Positions 19,501 to 30,243 of a DNA stretch of 64,000 nt are shown piece by piece (position 1 is the stretch's first letter; each line of letters starts with the position of its first letter). The notes under the pieces are model-generated. The model saw only the letters and a program-made list of their open reading frames with translations, had not been told where the DNA came from and did no database searches. The position numbers and the translations under genes were made by a program. This DNA comes from Sulfurimicrobium lacus (GTDB taxonomy: Bacteria; Pseudomonadota; Gammaproteobacteria; Burkholderiales; Sulfuricellaceae). The stretch spans positions 913,501-977,500 of the forward strand of contig NZ_AP022853.1 in the NCBI RefSeq assembly GCF_011764585.1, written 5' to 3'.

Positions 19501-21942
19501 ATGAAAGACGCCGCGCAAAAGAACATCATCATGATGAGCCAGTATGAAAAACCGCGTGTCATTCCCGGTTCTTCTGGCGCTTTTTTGCTCAACGACTGCC
19601 GCGATATGGCGGTTTCCCGGCTGGCGAAGGCCTTGTCTTCCATGATGGAGAAGGCGGTCGACGATCTCTTCGATCTCTCCGAGCAGTCTCTCAATTTCGA
19701 AATGCGCAACCTCTACATGGAGGCCATGACGATTGCCCGCGACAAACGCGGGGTGATTGAAACCGGGTTCAAGCAGCGGTTCGTGCAGGGCTTCAACAAG
19801 GAAACCCGCGGGGATAAGAGCGCGCAGCCCGAGAATGCGCTGGATGCGGCAGAGTTCAGCCTGGTTGCGCCGGACGACCTCGAGGAATCACTCGCAATTA
19901 TCAACATTACCAACAGCATCCATGGAGATTGCGCCGAGGAGTTGTTCGGTCTCGAGAAACGCCTGGGCGTGCTGCTGCACGACCCTGACCTGCTCAACAC
20001 CAATAACCCGCTTGGGCCGGAAGTGATCGGCAAATCTTTCATGAACTCGATGAAGGATCTGGATTGCCCGGTCAAGATCAAGCTGTTGCTGGTGACCATG
20101 TTCAACAAACACATGCCGCGCCAGATAAAAGGCATTTACCAGGAAATCAACCTGCACCTTGCGGATAAGGGCGTGCTGGAAAAGATCCGCATGGGCGCGA
20201 AAAAGAGGCCCGAGTCGGGTGCAGCGGTGCTTCCAGAGCAGACAGATGCAACCCCTGAGGCAGCGGCGGGAGCGCAAGTTGCCAGCGGCGAAACGGGATT
20301 GTTCGCGACATTGCAACAGCTTCTGATGCGAGGCGCAGCGGCGGGCGGAGGCGCCCCGCAAGGGCAGGGTGCTGGAACTGGAATCGGCGCCCCGCTAGGG
20401 CAGGGTGTTGGAACTGGAATCGGCGCCCTGTTCGGGCAGGGTTCCGGCGTCGGTTCCCCGCTGGCGGGAGGGGCAGTTCAAGGCACCTCCGTGGTCGGCT
20501 CGCTGACGCGCTTGCAGCACGGACAACTTGAAGGCGTGATGGGTGCCGACAGCAAGCTTGATGCAGCGCTGCTGGCAAACGGTCACGTCAACGTGCTGCA
20601 CGAGATCAAGAGCAGCAGCGTGGCCGGCGCCATGGGCCACGTAGATGCCATGACGCTCGACATCGTGGCGATGCTGTTCGACTACATCCTCGACGACCGG
20701 CGCATCCCGGATGCGATGAAGGCGCTCATCGGCCGGCTGCAGATCCCGGTGCTCAAGGTGGCGATGCTGGACAAGACGTTCTTCTCGCAGAAATCGCACC
20801 CGGCCCGGAAACTGCTGGACCGACTGGCGGAAATTTCCATCGGCTGGAACGAGAGCGAGGGCCATCAGGGCGGTCTTTACCAGACGGTGGACGACCAGAT
20901 CCAGCGTATTCTCAATGAGTTCGACGACCAGGTCGGCATCTTCTCCGAGGTGCTCGACAGCCTGGAGCAATTCCTGGTCGATGAAAAGAAACGCATCGAC
21001 ACGCTCACCGGCCTGAGTGCCCAGCATATCCACCAACTCGAACAGCAAGAGATCGCCAGGATCATGGCGCACGATGAAATCCGTCGCCGCATTCATGCCG
21101 GGCAATTACCCGAGGTGATCGGCAATTTCCTGGTCGACAGCTGGGAAGACGTGCTCGCGGCGGAATATGCAAAGGCGGGGGAGGAGGGCGAACCCTGGAC
21201 GCGCGCCATCGAGACCATGGACGAGCTGATCTGGAGTGCTACGCCGAAGCGTGAGGCGGATGAGCGCAAGCAGCTTGTCGGCCTGCTGCCCAGCCTGCTC
21301 AAGCGCCTGCAGGATGGCATGGTGCAGGTCAGCATGCCCGATGCGGAACGCGACCAGTTCTTCGCCAAGCTGGTCAAGTGCCACGCCGACGCCATCAAGT
21401 CCGGCCTGGGCGGCATGACGCAGGAAGCGGCAGCTCAGTCCGCATTCCTGGTGGAGGAATTCGATGCGGAAGAGGCCGTGGAATTGGCCCGGCAGGCTGA
21501 AGAGCCAGCTGAATTCGTGGAAATCCCCGTGCTGCAGGACGTGATCGAACCCGATCCCGTTTTCGTTCAGGCGGTTTCCGCCGCGCCCGATGTCGAGCTG
21601 GACGGCGGGTGGCAGACGCTCACCATCGGCGATGTCGCCTGGCAAGGCCCGATGGAATCGGCCGGCGACGATTTCGACGCCATGGTGAAGCGCCTCAAGC
21701 GCGGCACGTGGATCGAATTCGAGCAGGAGGGTGGCGAGTCCACACGTGTCAAGCTGGCCTGGGTCAGCCCGCTCAAGGGGTTGTTCCTGTTCACCAACCG
21801 TCTCGGAGAGAAAGCCGTTTCGATTACCCCGGCTGGGCTGGCCAGGAGGCTGCGCAGCGGGCGCGCGCAAATCATCGAGGACATCGCATTGGTGGATCGC
21901 GCCGTCAACAATCTCATGGAGCACCTGAAACAGGCGGCTTAG
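19501..21942 (+). CDS. DUF1631 protein under c-di-GMP riboswitch control
   Basis: 813-aa soluble protein. N-terminal region (about 10-260) is helical: LLNDCRDMAVSRLAKALSSM, MEKAVDDLFDLSEQS, KLLLVTMFNKHMPRQIKGIYQEI. A Gly-rich linker with three 12-residue repeats (about 284-319) follows, then the DUF1631 core (VAMLFDYILDDRRIPDAMKA, LKVAMLDKTFFSQKSHPARK) and a C-terminal module WIEFEQEGGESTRVKLAWVS ... YLFTNRLGEK-like that resembles a PilZ-type barrel. ATG 19501 has AGGAGA upstream. The molecular role is unknown; DUF1631 proteins often sit beside c-di-GMP genes. Confidence 0.9.
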   Translation: MKDAAQKNIIMMSQYEKPRVIPGSSGAFLLNDCRDMAVSRLAKALSSMMEKAVDDLFDLSEQSLNFEMRNLYMEAMTIARDKRGVIETGFKQRFVQGFNKETRGDKSAQPENALDAAEFSLVAPDDLEESLAIINITNSIHGDCAEELFGLEKRLGVLLHDPDLLNTNNPLGPEVIGKSFMNSMKDLDCPVKIKLLLVTMFNKHMPRQIKGIYQEINLHLADKGVLEKIRMGAKKRPESGAAVLPEQTDATPEAAAGAQVASGETGLFATLQQLLMRGAAAGGGAPQGQGAGTGIGAPLGQGVGTGIGALFGQGSGVGSPLAGGAVQGTSVVGSLTRLQHGQLEGVMGADSKLDAALLANGHVNVLHEIKSSSVAGAMGHVDAMTLDIVAMLFDYILDDRRIPDAMKALIGRLQIPVLKVAMLDKTFFSQKSHPARKLLDRLAEISIGWNESEGHQGGLYQTVDDQIQRILNEFDDQVGIFSEVLDSLEQFLVDEKKRIDTLTGLSAQHIHQLEQQEIARIMAHDEIRRRIHAGQLPEVIGNFLVDSWEDVLAAEYAKAGEEGEPWTRAIETMDELIWSATPKREADERKQLVGLLPSLLKRLQDGMVQVSMPDAERDQFFAKLVKCHADAIKSGLGGMTQEAAAQSAFLVEEFDAEEAVELARQAEEPAEFVEIPVLQDVIEPDPVFVQAVSAAPDVELDGGWQTLTIGDVAWQGPMESAGDDFDAMVKRLKRGTWIEFEQEGGESTRVKLAWVSPLKGLFLFTNRLGEKAVSITPAGLARRLRSGRAQIIEDIALVDRAVNNLMEHLKQAA
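20350..20457 (+). repeat. Three tandem 36-bp units inside the DUF1631 gene
   Basis: Units 20350-20385, 20386-20421 and 20422-20457, each starting GGCGCC and containing GGGCAGGGT; the first two differ at only two positions and the third is more diverged. Each codes a 12-residue Gly-rich unit (GAPxGQGxGTGI). It makes a flexible linker and is likely to vary in copy number between strains. Confidence 0.85.
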
Positions 21943-22024
21943 GCTTCACGGTTTACAAGCGCGCCGCTTTCTAGCAAGCTAGCGCGCTAAGGCCGCTCGT
22001 GTGGCCATACCTAGGCCGAACCCC

Positions 22025-23377
22025 ATGCTGGAAAAATACCTGAAGTTTTTCAAAAGCGGCCAGAGTGCCGCGAATGACACGCCAAGCGCCGCGCAGCACG
22101 AGGTGACAGCCGTTCTCGATGCCGCAACACGAGGCGGCTACGCTGACGCAGCGGCCATGCTGCAACGCTTTATCGGGCGTCAGCCGATACTCGACAGCAA
22201 CAGCCAGATCGTCGGCTACGAGCTGAAAATCCGGGATCACAGCCTGCTGCCCGAGGCGGCGGAGGAAGCAGCGCGGCGTCGGATACAGGACGAGATGCTG
22301 GCCATCAGCGTGATCGATCTCGACTTCCAGCAAGCACTGGGAAACAAGCTTACCTTCATCAGCGTCGCGCCGTCGATGCTGGACAACCCCGTGCTGGAAC
22401 AGTTGCCGAAACACAAGGTGGTGCTCGGCATCTGCCTGCCGGAAACGGTCGACGAGACGCTGCTGGCGCGCTGCCGCCAACTGGTTGCGCTGGGCATCCC
22501 CCTGGCCCTCGACGATTTCGAATATCGGCCCGACTATGAGCCGTTCCTGAAAATCAGCACTTACGTGAAGCTGGACGCAGCCCGCTATGATGCCCTGACG
22601 CTCGGCCAGCGCGTGGCCGAAATCCGCAGCAAGGCGGCGCCGCAGCTGGTCGCCTGCAAGGTGGAAACGGACGACGCGTTCGACGCCTATCGCCAGCTCT
22701 CGTTCAGCCTGTTCCAGGGTTACTATTTCACCCACCTGCAGCCGTCCGCCCCGCACCGGCTCGACAACAACCGGCTGCACGTGATCGAACTGCTGAACCT
22801 GGTCATGAACCGCGCCGAGCTTGCCGAGCTGGAGGAAAAGGTCAAACTCGACCCGGGTCTTACCTACAAGCTGCTCAATTTCATCAATTCGCCGGCCAAC
22901 GGGCTGCAGCAGAAGATCCGCTCCATCGGCCACGTGCTGACCTTGCTCGGCTACGATCAGCTCTACCGCTGGCTGACCCTGCTGCTGTTCACCAGCGCCA
23001 GCGCCGACGGCCGCAGCCGGACATTGCTGAAAAGCGCACTGGTGCGCGCGCGCTTCACGGAAACGCTGGGCAAGGACAAGTTCAAGCCGGCCGAGCAGGG
23101 CGGTTTGTTCATCGTCGGTATTTTTTCCCTGCTGGACGCGCTGCTCAACGTGCCGATGGAACAAGCCCTTGCCCGCCTCAATCTGCCGCAGGCGGTAGTG
23201 GATGCCCTGGTGCGGCAGAGCGGCGTGTATGCCCCCTACCTGCAACTCGCCCTCGCCTGTGAAAACTTCGACCAGGACGCCATCGCGCGCTGCGCGGCGG
23301 CGTGCGGCCTCGATGCCGATGCGGTCAACGTGACGCATGTCAACGCCCTGATCTGGGGCGAAGGACTCGATGTCTGA
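22025..23377 (+). CDS. EAL-like/HDOD signalling protein
   Basis: 450-aa protein. Residues ~45-250 form a degenerate EAL domain (FIGRQPILDSNSQIVGYELKI ... LALDDFE ... SLFQGYYFTHL in shorter pieces); the EAL catalytic signature is replaced by YELKI and most acidic metal ligands are missing, so it should bind or sense rather than cleave c-di-GMP. Residues ~255-440 form an HDOD domain (KLDPGLTYKLLNFINSPANG). This is the YuxH/CdgJ type. Start chosen at ATG 22025; GTG 22001 is an alternative. It lies 82 bases behind the DUF1631 gene and may share its riboswitch-controlled transcript. Confidence 0.9.
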   Translation: MLEKYLKFFKSGQSAANDTPSAAQHEVTAVLDAATRGGYADAAAMLQRFIGRQPILDSNSQIVGYELKIRDHSLLPEAAEEAARRRIQDEMLAISVIDLDFQQALGNKLTFISVAPSMLDNPVLEQLPKHKVVLGICLPETVDETLLARCRQLVALGIPLALDDFEYRPDYEPFLKISTYVKLDAARYDALTLGQRVAEIRSKAAPQLVACKVETDDAFDAYRQLSFSLFQGYYFTHLQPSAPHRLDNNRLHVIELLNLVMNRAELAELEEKVKLDPGLTYKLLNFINSPANGLQQKIRSIGHVLTLLGYDQLYRWLTLLLFTSASADGRSRTLLKSALVRARFTETLGKDKFKPAEQGGLFIVGIFSLLDALLNVPMEQALARLNLPQAVVDALVRQSGVYAPYLQLALACENFDQDAIARCAAACGLDADAVNVTHVNALIWGEGLDV

Positions 23378-23508
23378 TGCGGCGCATCGATTCCGCTCAC
23401 GAAACTTGGTAACGCAAATCCCGAACGATTAGAATAGCTGCTTTTTCCGGGCACCCTTTGGCTTGGACTGCATCGCGGTCGAGCCGCTCTGCGAAGACTT
23501 TAGGAACT

Positions 23509-25479
23509 ATGGGCAAGTCATATTCAGATTCTTCCATCCGCGTGCTGCGCGGGCTGGAGCCGGTGAAGCAGCGGCCGGGGATGTACACGCGCACCGACAA
23601 TCCCCTGCACATCCTCACCGAGGTGGTGGACAACTGCGCCGACGAGGCGCTGGCCGGGTTCGCCAAGACGATTGCGGTGCGCCTGCATGCCGACGGCTCG
23701 GTTTCCGTCTCTGATGACGGACGCGGTATCCCGGTGGGCATCCATCCCGAGGAAGGCGTGCCGACCGTCGAGGTGGTGTATACCCGCCTGCACGCGGGCG
23801 GCAAGTTCGACAAGAAAGCCGGCGGCGCCTACCAGTTTTCCGGCGGCCTGCACGGTGTTGGCGTGTCCGTCACCAACGCGCTGTCGCGGCGCCTGGAAGT
23901 GGCGGTGACGCGCGAAGGCGGCGTCCACTGCATGGCGTTCGCCGGCGGCGACGTGGTGGAACCGCTCACCATGATCCGCAGCGCGCCCAAACGCGCTTCC
24001 GGCACTGCAGTGCGGATCTGGCCCGACGCCCAGTATTTCGACAGCGCCGAGATCCCGCCGCAGCAACTGGAACGGGTGCTCAAGGCCAAGGCCGTGCTGT
24101 TGCCCGGTGTGCGCGTGCGGCTGGAAGTCGAGGACCGCGACGGGCTGCTCAAGGAAGAAAAGGAATGGGTCTACCAGGACGGGCTGTCCGACTACCTCAA
24201 ATCGCAACTGTCGGAATACCTAGTCGACGGCCTGTTCTGGAAGCAGGCCAAATACGCCCCCGCCTCGCACGACACCTTCGCCGAGGGCGAGGGCGCGGAA
24301 TGGGTGGTGGCGTGGACGGAAGAAGGGCCGATCGTGCGCGAGTCCTACGTCAACCTGATCCACACCCCCTCCGGCGGCACCCATGAATCCGGCCTGCGCG
24401 ACGGTATTTTCAACGCGGTGAAGAGCTACATCGACCACCACAGCCTGCTGCCCAAAGGCGTCAAGCTCACCGCGGATGACGTGTTCAGCCGCATTTCCTT
24501 CGTGCTCTCGACCAAGATGCTCGACCCGCAGTTCCAGGGCCAGACCAAGGAACGCCTGTCGTCGCGCGACGCGCTGCGCCTGGTGACTTCCATGGTGCGC
24601 GACCCGCTCGAACTGTGGCTCAACGAGCACCAGGAAGAGGCGAAGAAAATCGCCGAATTCTCCATCCGCGCCGCGCAGACGCGCCAGCGTGCCGGGCAGA
24701 AGATCGAGAAGCGCAAATCCTCCGGCGTGGCCGTGCTGCCGGGCAAGCTGGCCGACTGCCAGTCCGACAACCTGGAAGAACGCGAGCTGTTCCTGGTGGA
24801 AGGCGATTCCGCCGGCGGTTCCGCCAAGCAGGGCCGCAACAAGGATACCCAGGCGATCCTGCCGCTGCGCGGCAAGGTGCTCAACACCTGGGAGCATGAG
24901 GCTGACCGCATCTTCGCCAACAATGAAATCCACAACATCGCCGTGGCGCTCGGCGTCGACCCGCACGCGCCGGGCGACACCCCGGACATGTCCAACCTGC
25001 GCTACGCCCGCGTCATCATCCTGGCCGACGCGGACGTGGACGGCAGTCACATCCAGGTGCTGCTGCTGACCCTGTTCTACCGCCACTTCCCGGCCCTGGT
25101 GCGCGACGGCAGGGTGTGCGTCGCGCAGCCGCCGCTGTACCGCGTCGACGTGCCGGCGCAGGGCAAAAACAAGCCGGCGCGCAAGTTCTATTGCCTCGAC
25201 GACGGCGAGCTGGAAGGTACCCTGGACCGGCTGCGCGCCGACAAGGTGCGCGAAGGTTCGTGGCAGGTGTCGCGCTTCAAGGGGCTGGGCGAAATGAACC
25301 CGGTGCAGCTGTGGGAAACCACTCTCAACCCCGACGCGCGCCGCCTGCTGACCTTGCGCACGGACGATTTCACCGGCTACGTGCGGGAGGTGTTCAACAA
25401 GCTGATGGCCAAGTCCGAAGCGGCATCGAGACGCGCATGGATGGAAGAGGCAGGGCACCTGGTGGAAGCGGACGAGTAA
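23509..25479 (+). CDS. parE: DNA topoisomerase IV subunit B
   Basis: 656-aa GHKL ATPase subunit. Motifs: VRPGMY-like [54 protein letters not shown], then the TOPRIM domain with [18 protein letters not shown] and [10 protein letters not shown]. The C-terminal end [19 protein letters not shown] is the family signature. Topo IV separates linked daughter chromosomes. ATG 23509 has AGGAA 3-7 bases upstream. It is followed by parC 4 bases later, so the two subunits are one operon. Confidence 0.95.
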   Translation: MGKSYSDSSIRVLRGLEPVKQRPGMYTRTDNPLHILTEVVDNCADEALAGFAKTIAVRLHADGSVSVSDDGRGIPVGIHPEEGVPTVEVVYTRLHAGGKFDKKAGGAYQFSGGLHGVGVSVTNALSRRLEVAVTREGGVHCMAFAGGDVVEPLTMIRSAPKRASGTAVRIWPDAQYFDSAEIPPQQLERVLKAKAVLLPGVRVRLEVEDRDGLLKEEKEWVYQDGLSDYLKSQLSEYLVDGLFWKQAKYAPASHDTFAEGEGAEWVVAWTEEGPIVRESYVNLIHTPSGGTHESGLRDGIFNAVKSYIDHHSLLPKGVKLTADDVFSRISFVLSTKMLDPQFQGQTKERLSSRDALRLVTSMVRDPLELWLNEHQEEAKKIAEFSIRAAQTRQRAGQKIEKRKSSGVAVLPGKLADCQSDNLEERELFLVEGDSAGGSAKQGRNKDTQAILPLRGKVLNTWEHEADRIFANNEIHNIAVALGVDPHAPGDTPDMSNLRYARVIILADADVDGSHIQVLLLTLFYRHFPALVRDGRVCVAQPPLYRVDVPAQGKNKPARKFYCLDDGELEGTLDRLRADKVREGSWQVSRFKGLGEMNPVQLWETTLNPDARRLLTLRTDDFTGYVREVFNKLMAKSEAASRRAWMEEAGHLVEADE

Positions 25480-25483
25480 AAGA

Positions 25484-27892
<2,409 letters not shown>

Positions 27893-27908
27893 TTATGGAA
27901 AAAAGCCG

Positions 27909-27981
27909 GTAGGTTGGGCTGACGCAGGAAGCCCAACGATTGTCGCTGAATGTTGGGCTTCGCAGGCTCAGCCCAACCTAC
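27909..27981. repeat. Inverted repeat of the GTAGGTTGGGCT family
   Basis: Outer arms GTAGGTTGGGCTGACGC and GCAGGCTCAGCCCAACCTAC flank inner GAAGCCCAAC / GTTGGGCTTC, making a double palindrome between parC and the nif genes. It may act as a transcript-end hairpin for the convergent parC and nifQ. Confidence 0.8.
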
Positions 27982-27987
27982 GTCCAT

Positions 27988-28072
27988 GTCATTGCGAGCG
28001 CAGCGAAGCAATCTCGATTCCTGCAAACTAACAAACTACAGATTGCTTCGTCGCTTCGCTCCTCGCAATGAC
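27988..28072. repeat. Inverted repeat of the CATTGCGAG / GAAGCAATCT family, copy 1
   Basis: Arms GTCATTGCGAGCGCAGCGAA-GCAATCT (27988-28014) and AGATTGCTTCGTCGCTTCGC-TCCTCGCAATGAC (28040-28072). A second copy lies at 29241-29316 inside the nif cluster. Confidence 0.85.
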
Positions 28073-28073
28073 C

Positions 28074-28658
28074 TCAGTGCGCCGCCCCTTCCTCCGGGCC
28101 GAAACACTTGAAGTAGTCGGTGCATACCTGGCAGCTCGGCGCGCGGCAGGCGTTGACGCCGGCGCGGTCGCACAGCTGCTTGTAGAAGAATTTCTTCCAC
28201 TTCATGTTGCCGGTGTTGCGCGCAAACAGGCTGGGAAAATAGGCTTCCAGCAGGTCGGAGAGGATTTTCCGGTTGGGCAGGCCCATGTCCTGGTAGAGAT
28301 GGTCGTCGCCCATGCAGGCGGTGGCGATGGCGAAAGCCAGCCACTCCGATTCCTTGTCGGGAGTGCTGCGATACTCCAGCAGCAGGTCGAGCAAATCCCC
28401 GAACTCCTCGCCGCGCAGGGCTTCGCAGCCTGGCGCGGCCGTCCCGTGCGACAGCCGCAAGCCGGAATTCTGCAGGGCGCCCGGAAAATAGCTTTCCATC
28501 AGGCTGGCGAAGCGGTCTTCCCGCAGGCCCATCATGGCCGGTGTTTCCAGCCCTTTGTTGCGGCGCGAGCTGTGGATCACGCCGGCAAAGGCCTGGGTGA
28601 GTTGGTCGTCCGGGTTCTGGGCGTGGGCCATCAGCCACTCGTAGCTCAGGATTTCCAT
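28074..28658 (-). CDS. nifQ: Nitrogen fixation protein NifQ
   Basis: 194-aa protein. The C-terminal Cys motif C-x4-C-x2-C-x5-C is intact (CRAPSCQVCTDYFKC), preceded by MKWKKFFYKQLCDRAGVNAC. NifQ carries a Mo-Fe-S cluster and supplies molybdenum to the FeMo-cofactor pathway. I chose ATG 28658, which has GGAGG 5 bases upstream; a longer frame would run into the ferredoxin gene. It is the last gene of the nifE-nifN-nifX-DUF269-DUF683-fdxB-nifQ transcript, 11 bases behind fdxB. Confidence 0.93.
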   Translation of the reverse strand: MEILSYEWLMAHAQNPDDQLTQAFAGVIHSSRRNKGLETPAMMGLREDRFASLMESYFPGALQNSGLRLSHGTAAPGCEALRGEEFGDLLDLLLEYRSTPDKESEWLAFAIATACMGDDHLYQDMGLPNRKILSDLLEAYFPSLFARNTGNMKWKKFFYKQLCDRAGVNACRAPSCQVCTDYFKCFGPEEGAAH

Positions 28659-28669
28659 TTCGTCCTCCG

Positions 28670-28972
28670 TCAGGCCGGCATGGCCTCGTGGGTGTAACAC
28701 TTCTTCGGACAGATTTTGGCGCAGGCTTCGCAGCCGATGCAGTTCACGTCGTTGGCGACGGTCATGACCTTCTTTTCGTACTCGTCGTCATCGTCGTCGC
28801 CGTCCACCGCGATCAGCTCGCCTTCGTCGTCCATGCCCATCAGCTGCAGCACGTCGCGTCCGCACACCTTGAAGCAGCGGCCGCAGCCGATGCACTTTTC
28901 CTTGTTGATGGCCTTGACGAACCTGGGTATCCAGCTGCGTCCGTCGGGCATCACAACACTGGCAAAACTCAT
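28670..28972 (-). CDS. fdxB: Nif-specific ferredoxin III (2[4Fe-4S])
   Basis: 100-aa protein with two cluster motifs: [11 protein letters not shown] (about residues 27-37) and [15 protein letters not shown] (about 78-92). Between them is a very acidic loop ([20 protein letters not shown]). The sequence and position match the nif-specific ferredoxin III that follows the DUF683 gene in many proteobacteria. It probably gives electrons to nitrogenase or to cofactor-assembly proteins. ATG 28972 has GGAGAG upstream. Confidence 0.93.
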   Translation of the reverse strand: MSFASVVMPDGRSWIPRFVKAINKEKCIGCGRCFKVCGRDVLQLMGMDDEGELIAVDGDDDDDEYEKKVMTVANDVNCIGCEACAKICPKKCYTHEAMPA

Positions 28973-29031
28973 GTTTACTCTCCTTTTATACGATCTTTCA
29001 CGGGCTTCAGCCCGTAGAAAGTCGGAATCCC

Positions 29032-29220
29032 TTAGCGGGACATTTTCGTTCGCGCCTCGGTCAGCGCCTGGTAGGCCTCGAAGGTGCGCCTGGCAACATC
29101 GGGAATCTTTTCCCAGCCGGTCGGCAGGTCCTCGGACAGATCGTGCAGGTCCATCTTGAGCTGGGTTGCCTGGGCGTTGAGCTTCTTGACCTGTGCTTTC
29201 AGTGCTTCCATGTCTTCCAT
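29032..29220 (-). CDS. DUF683 (CCE_0567-type) nif-associated small protein
   Basis: 62-aa helical protein: [20 protein letters not shown], then [20 protein letters not shown] and [15 protein letters not shown]. It forms a two-helix Rop-like bundle in the family (DUF683, CCE_0567). These proteins bind metal at low affinity and are always near nifX. I chose ATG 29220 because GGAG precedes it by 6 bases; ATG 29232 adds four residues. Confidence 0.9.
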   Translation of the reverse strand: MEDMEALKAQVKKLNAQATQLKMDLHDLSEDLPTGWEKIPDVARRTFEAYQALTEARTKMSR

Positions 29221-29240
29221 CTCATGCTCCATTAGTGGTA

Positions 29241-29316
29241 ATTGCGAGGAACGAAGTGACGAAGCAATCTCGCTGTTGCCTTAAAAGCGAGATTGCTTCG
29301 CTTCGCTCGCAATGAC
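29241..29316. repeat. Inverted repeat of the CATTGCGAG / GAAGCAATCT family, copy 2
   Basis: Arms ATTGCGAGGAACGAAGTGAC-GAAGCAATCT (29241-29270) and AGATTGCTTCGCTTCGCTCG-CAATGAC (29290-29316), in the spacer between the DUF269 and DUF683 genes. Same family as 27988-28072. Confidence 0.85.
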
Positions 29317-29323
29317 ATCGGTT

Positions 29324-29791
29324 TCAACCGTAATTCGCCACTTCGGAATATTTCGTCACCATTTCCACGCCGCCGCTGACGAACTTGTCGCCTTCCTCGG
29401 CCAGCTTTTGCAGCGACAGGAAGCCGAAGCGGTGCACGTCGCGCAACTGCTTGTTGACCGCGACCAGGCGTCCGGCGAGCAGCACCATGCGGCCGAAGCC
29501 TTCGTGCGACATTTTCATCATGGGCGTGACCATCACCTTGGTCTGGCGTTCGATGGCGAGGCCCACGGCGTTGTAGAACAGTTCCAGGCGCCACAGGGTT
29601 TCCGGGTCGGGGTCGCCGATGATGGGGATTTCCTTGCGCTTTTCCTTGTCGATCACGTAGGCCTCGAGCAATTCCTCGTCGGACTTGCCTTCCCACGCGC
29701 CGAAGGAATCCTGGGCGCGCCACTGGTTGATCAGCTCCACCAGGAAGGCGGAGGACTTGAGGTCGAATTTTTCCATTACTGTCGTTTCCAT
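29324..29791 (-). CDS. NifX-associated nitrogen fixation protein (DUF269)
   Basis: 155-aa protein. It has [20 protein letters not shown], the conserved [20 protein letters not shown] and [20 protein letters not shown], all typical of DUF269. The family always follows nifX in nif clusters. The biochemical role is not settled. GGGAGC lies before ATG 29791. It is the fourth gene of the nifE operon. Confidence 0.92.
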   Translation of the reverse strand: METTVMEKFDLKSSAFLVELINQWRAQDSFGAWEGKSDEELLEAYVIDKEKRKEIPIIGDPDPETLWRLELFYNAVGLAIERQTKVMVTPMMKMSHEGFGRMVLLAGRLVAVNKQLRDVHRFGFLSLQKLAEEGDKFVSGGVEMVTKYSEVANYG

Positions 29792-29822
29792 TTTTTAAGC
29801 TCCCATGGGCGGTGAACCGCTC

Positions 29823-30221
29823 CTAAACTTCGTCGAAATCGAACTGGCGTTCCTTGCCCTTCATCATGACCTTGCGCAGCCAGGGCGGCGGGGTGCCCTG
29901 CAGCACTTTCTGCAGCTTGTCGAGAATGACGCTAATCAGTTCCGGCTCGGGCACCTTGACCGGGTGCACCCGGGCGTTGACCACCTTGGCCGCCGCCGAG
30001 CCGCCGATGGCGGCGACGTAGAGGATGGCGCAGTCGCGCACGGCGTCGATCTTGGGGGTGAGCTTGTCCTCGTTGCCGTCTTCCTTGAGGTCGCCGTCGA
30101 ACTGGATGGCTTCGAGGAACTGGTAGCCATCCGGCGAAATCTCGTACACGGCGATGTTTTTTGCCCAGCCGAAATGGGCGTCGACATGTTTCATGTCCTG
30201 GGTGGTGAAAGCGACTTTCAT
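29823..30221 (-). CDS. nifX: Nitrogen fixation protein NifX
   Basis: 132-aa protein starting MKVAFTTQDMKHVDAHFGWA, the usual NifX/NifY/VnfX start of a dinitrogenase iron-molybdenum cofactor-binding fold. AVRDCAILYVAAIGGSAAAK and ARVHPVKVPEPE follow. NifX binds the NifB-cofactor and hands it to NifEN. I chose ATG 30221, which has CAGGAGC upstream; the frame extends back into the nifN end but without a ribosome site. Confidence 0.93.
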   Translation of the reverse strand: MKVAFTTQDMKHVDAHFGWAKNIAVYEISPDGYQFLEAIQFDGDLKEDGNEDKLTPKIDAVRDCAILYVAAIGGSAAAKVVNARVHPVKVPEPELISVILDKLQKVLQGTPPPWLRKVMMKGKERQFDFDEV

Positions 30222-30243
30222 GGGGTGCGCTCCTGGTTTATGG

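Noticed and set aside
20350-20457. Tandem repeats as a CRISPR array
   Set aside because: The units are directly joined without spacers and code a Gly-rich linker in frame.
21971-23338. 455-codon minus-strand frame opposite the HDOD gene
   Set aside because: Mirror of a well-supported gene; no motif and no ribosome site.
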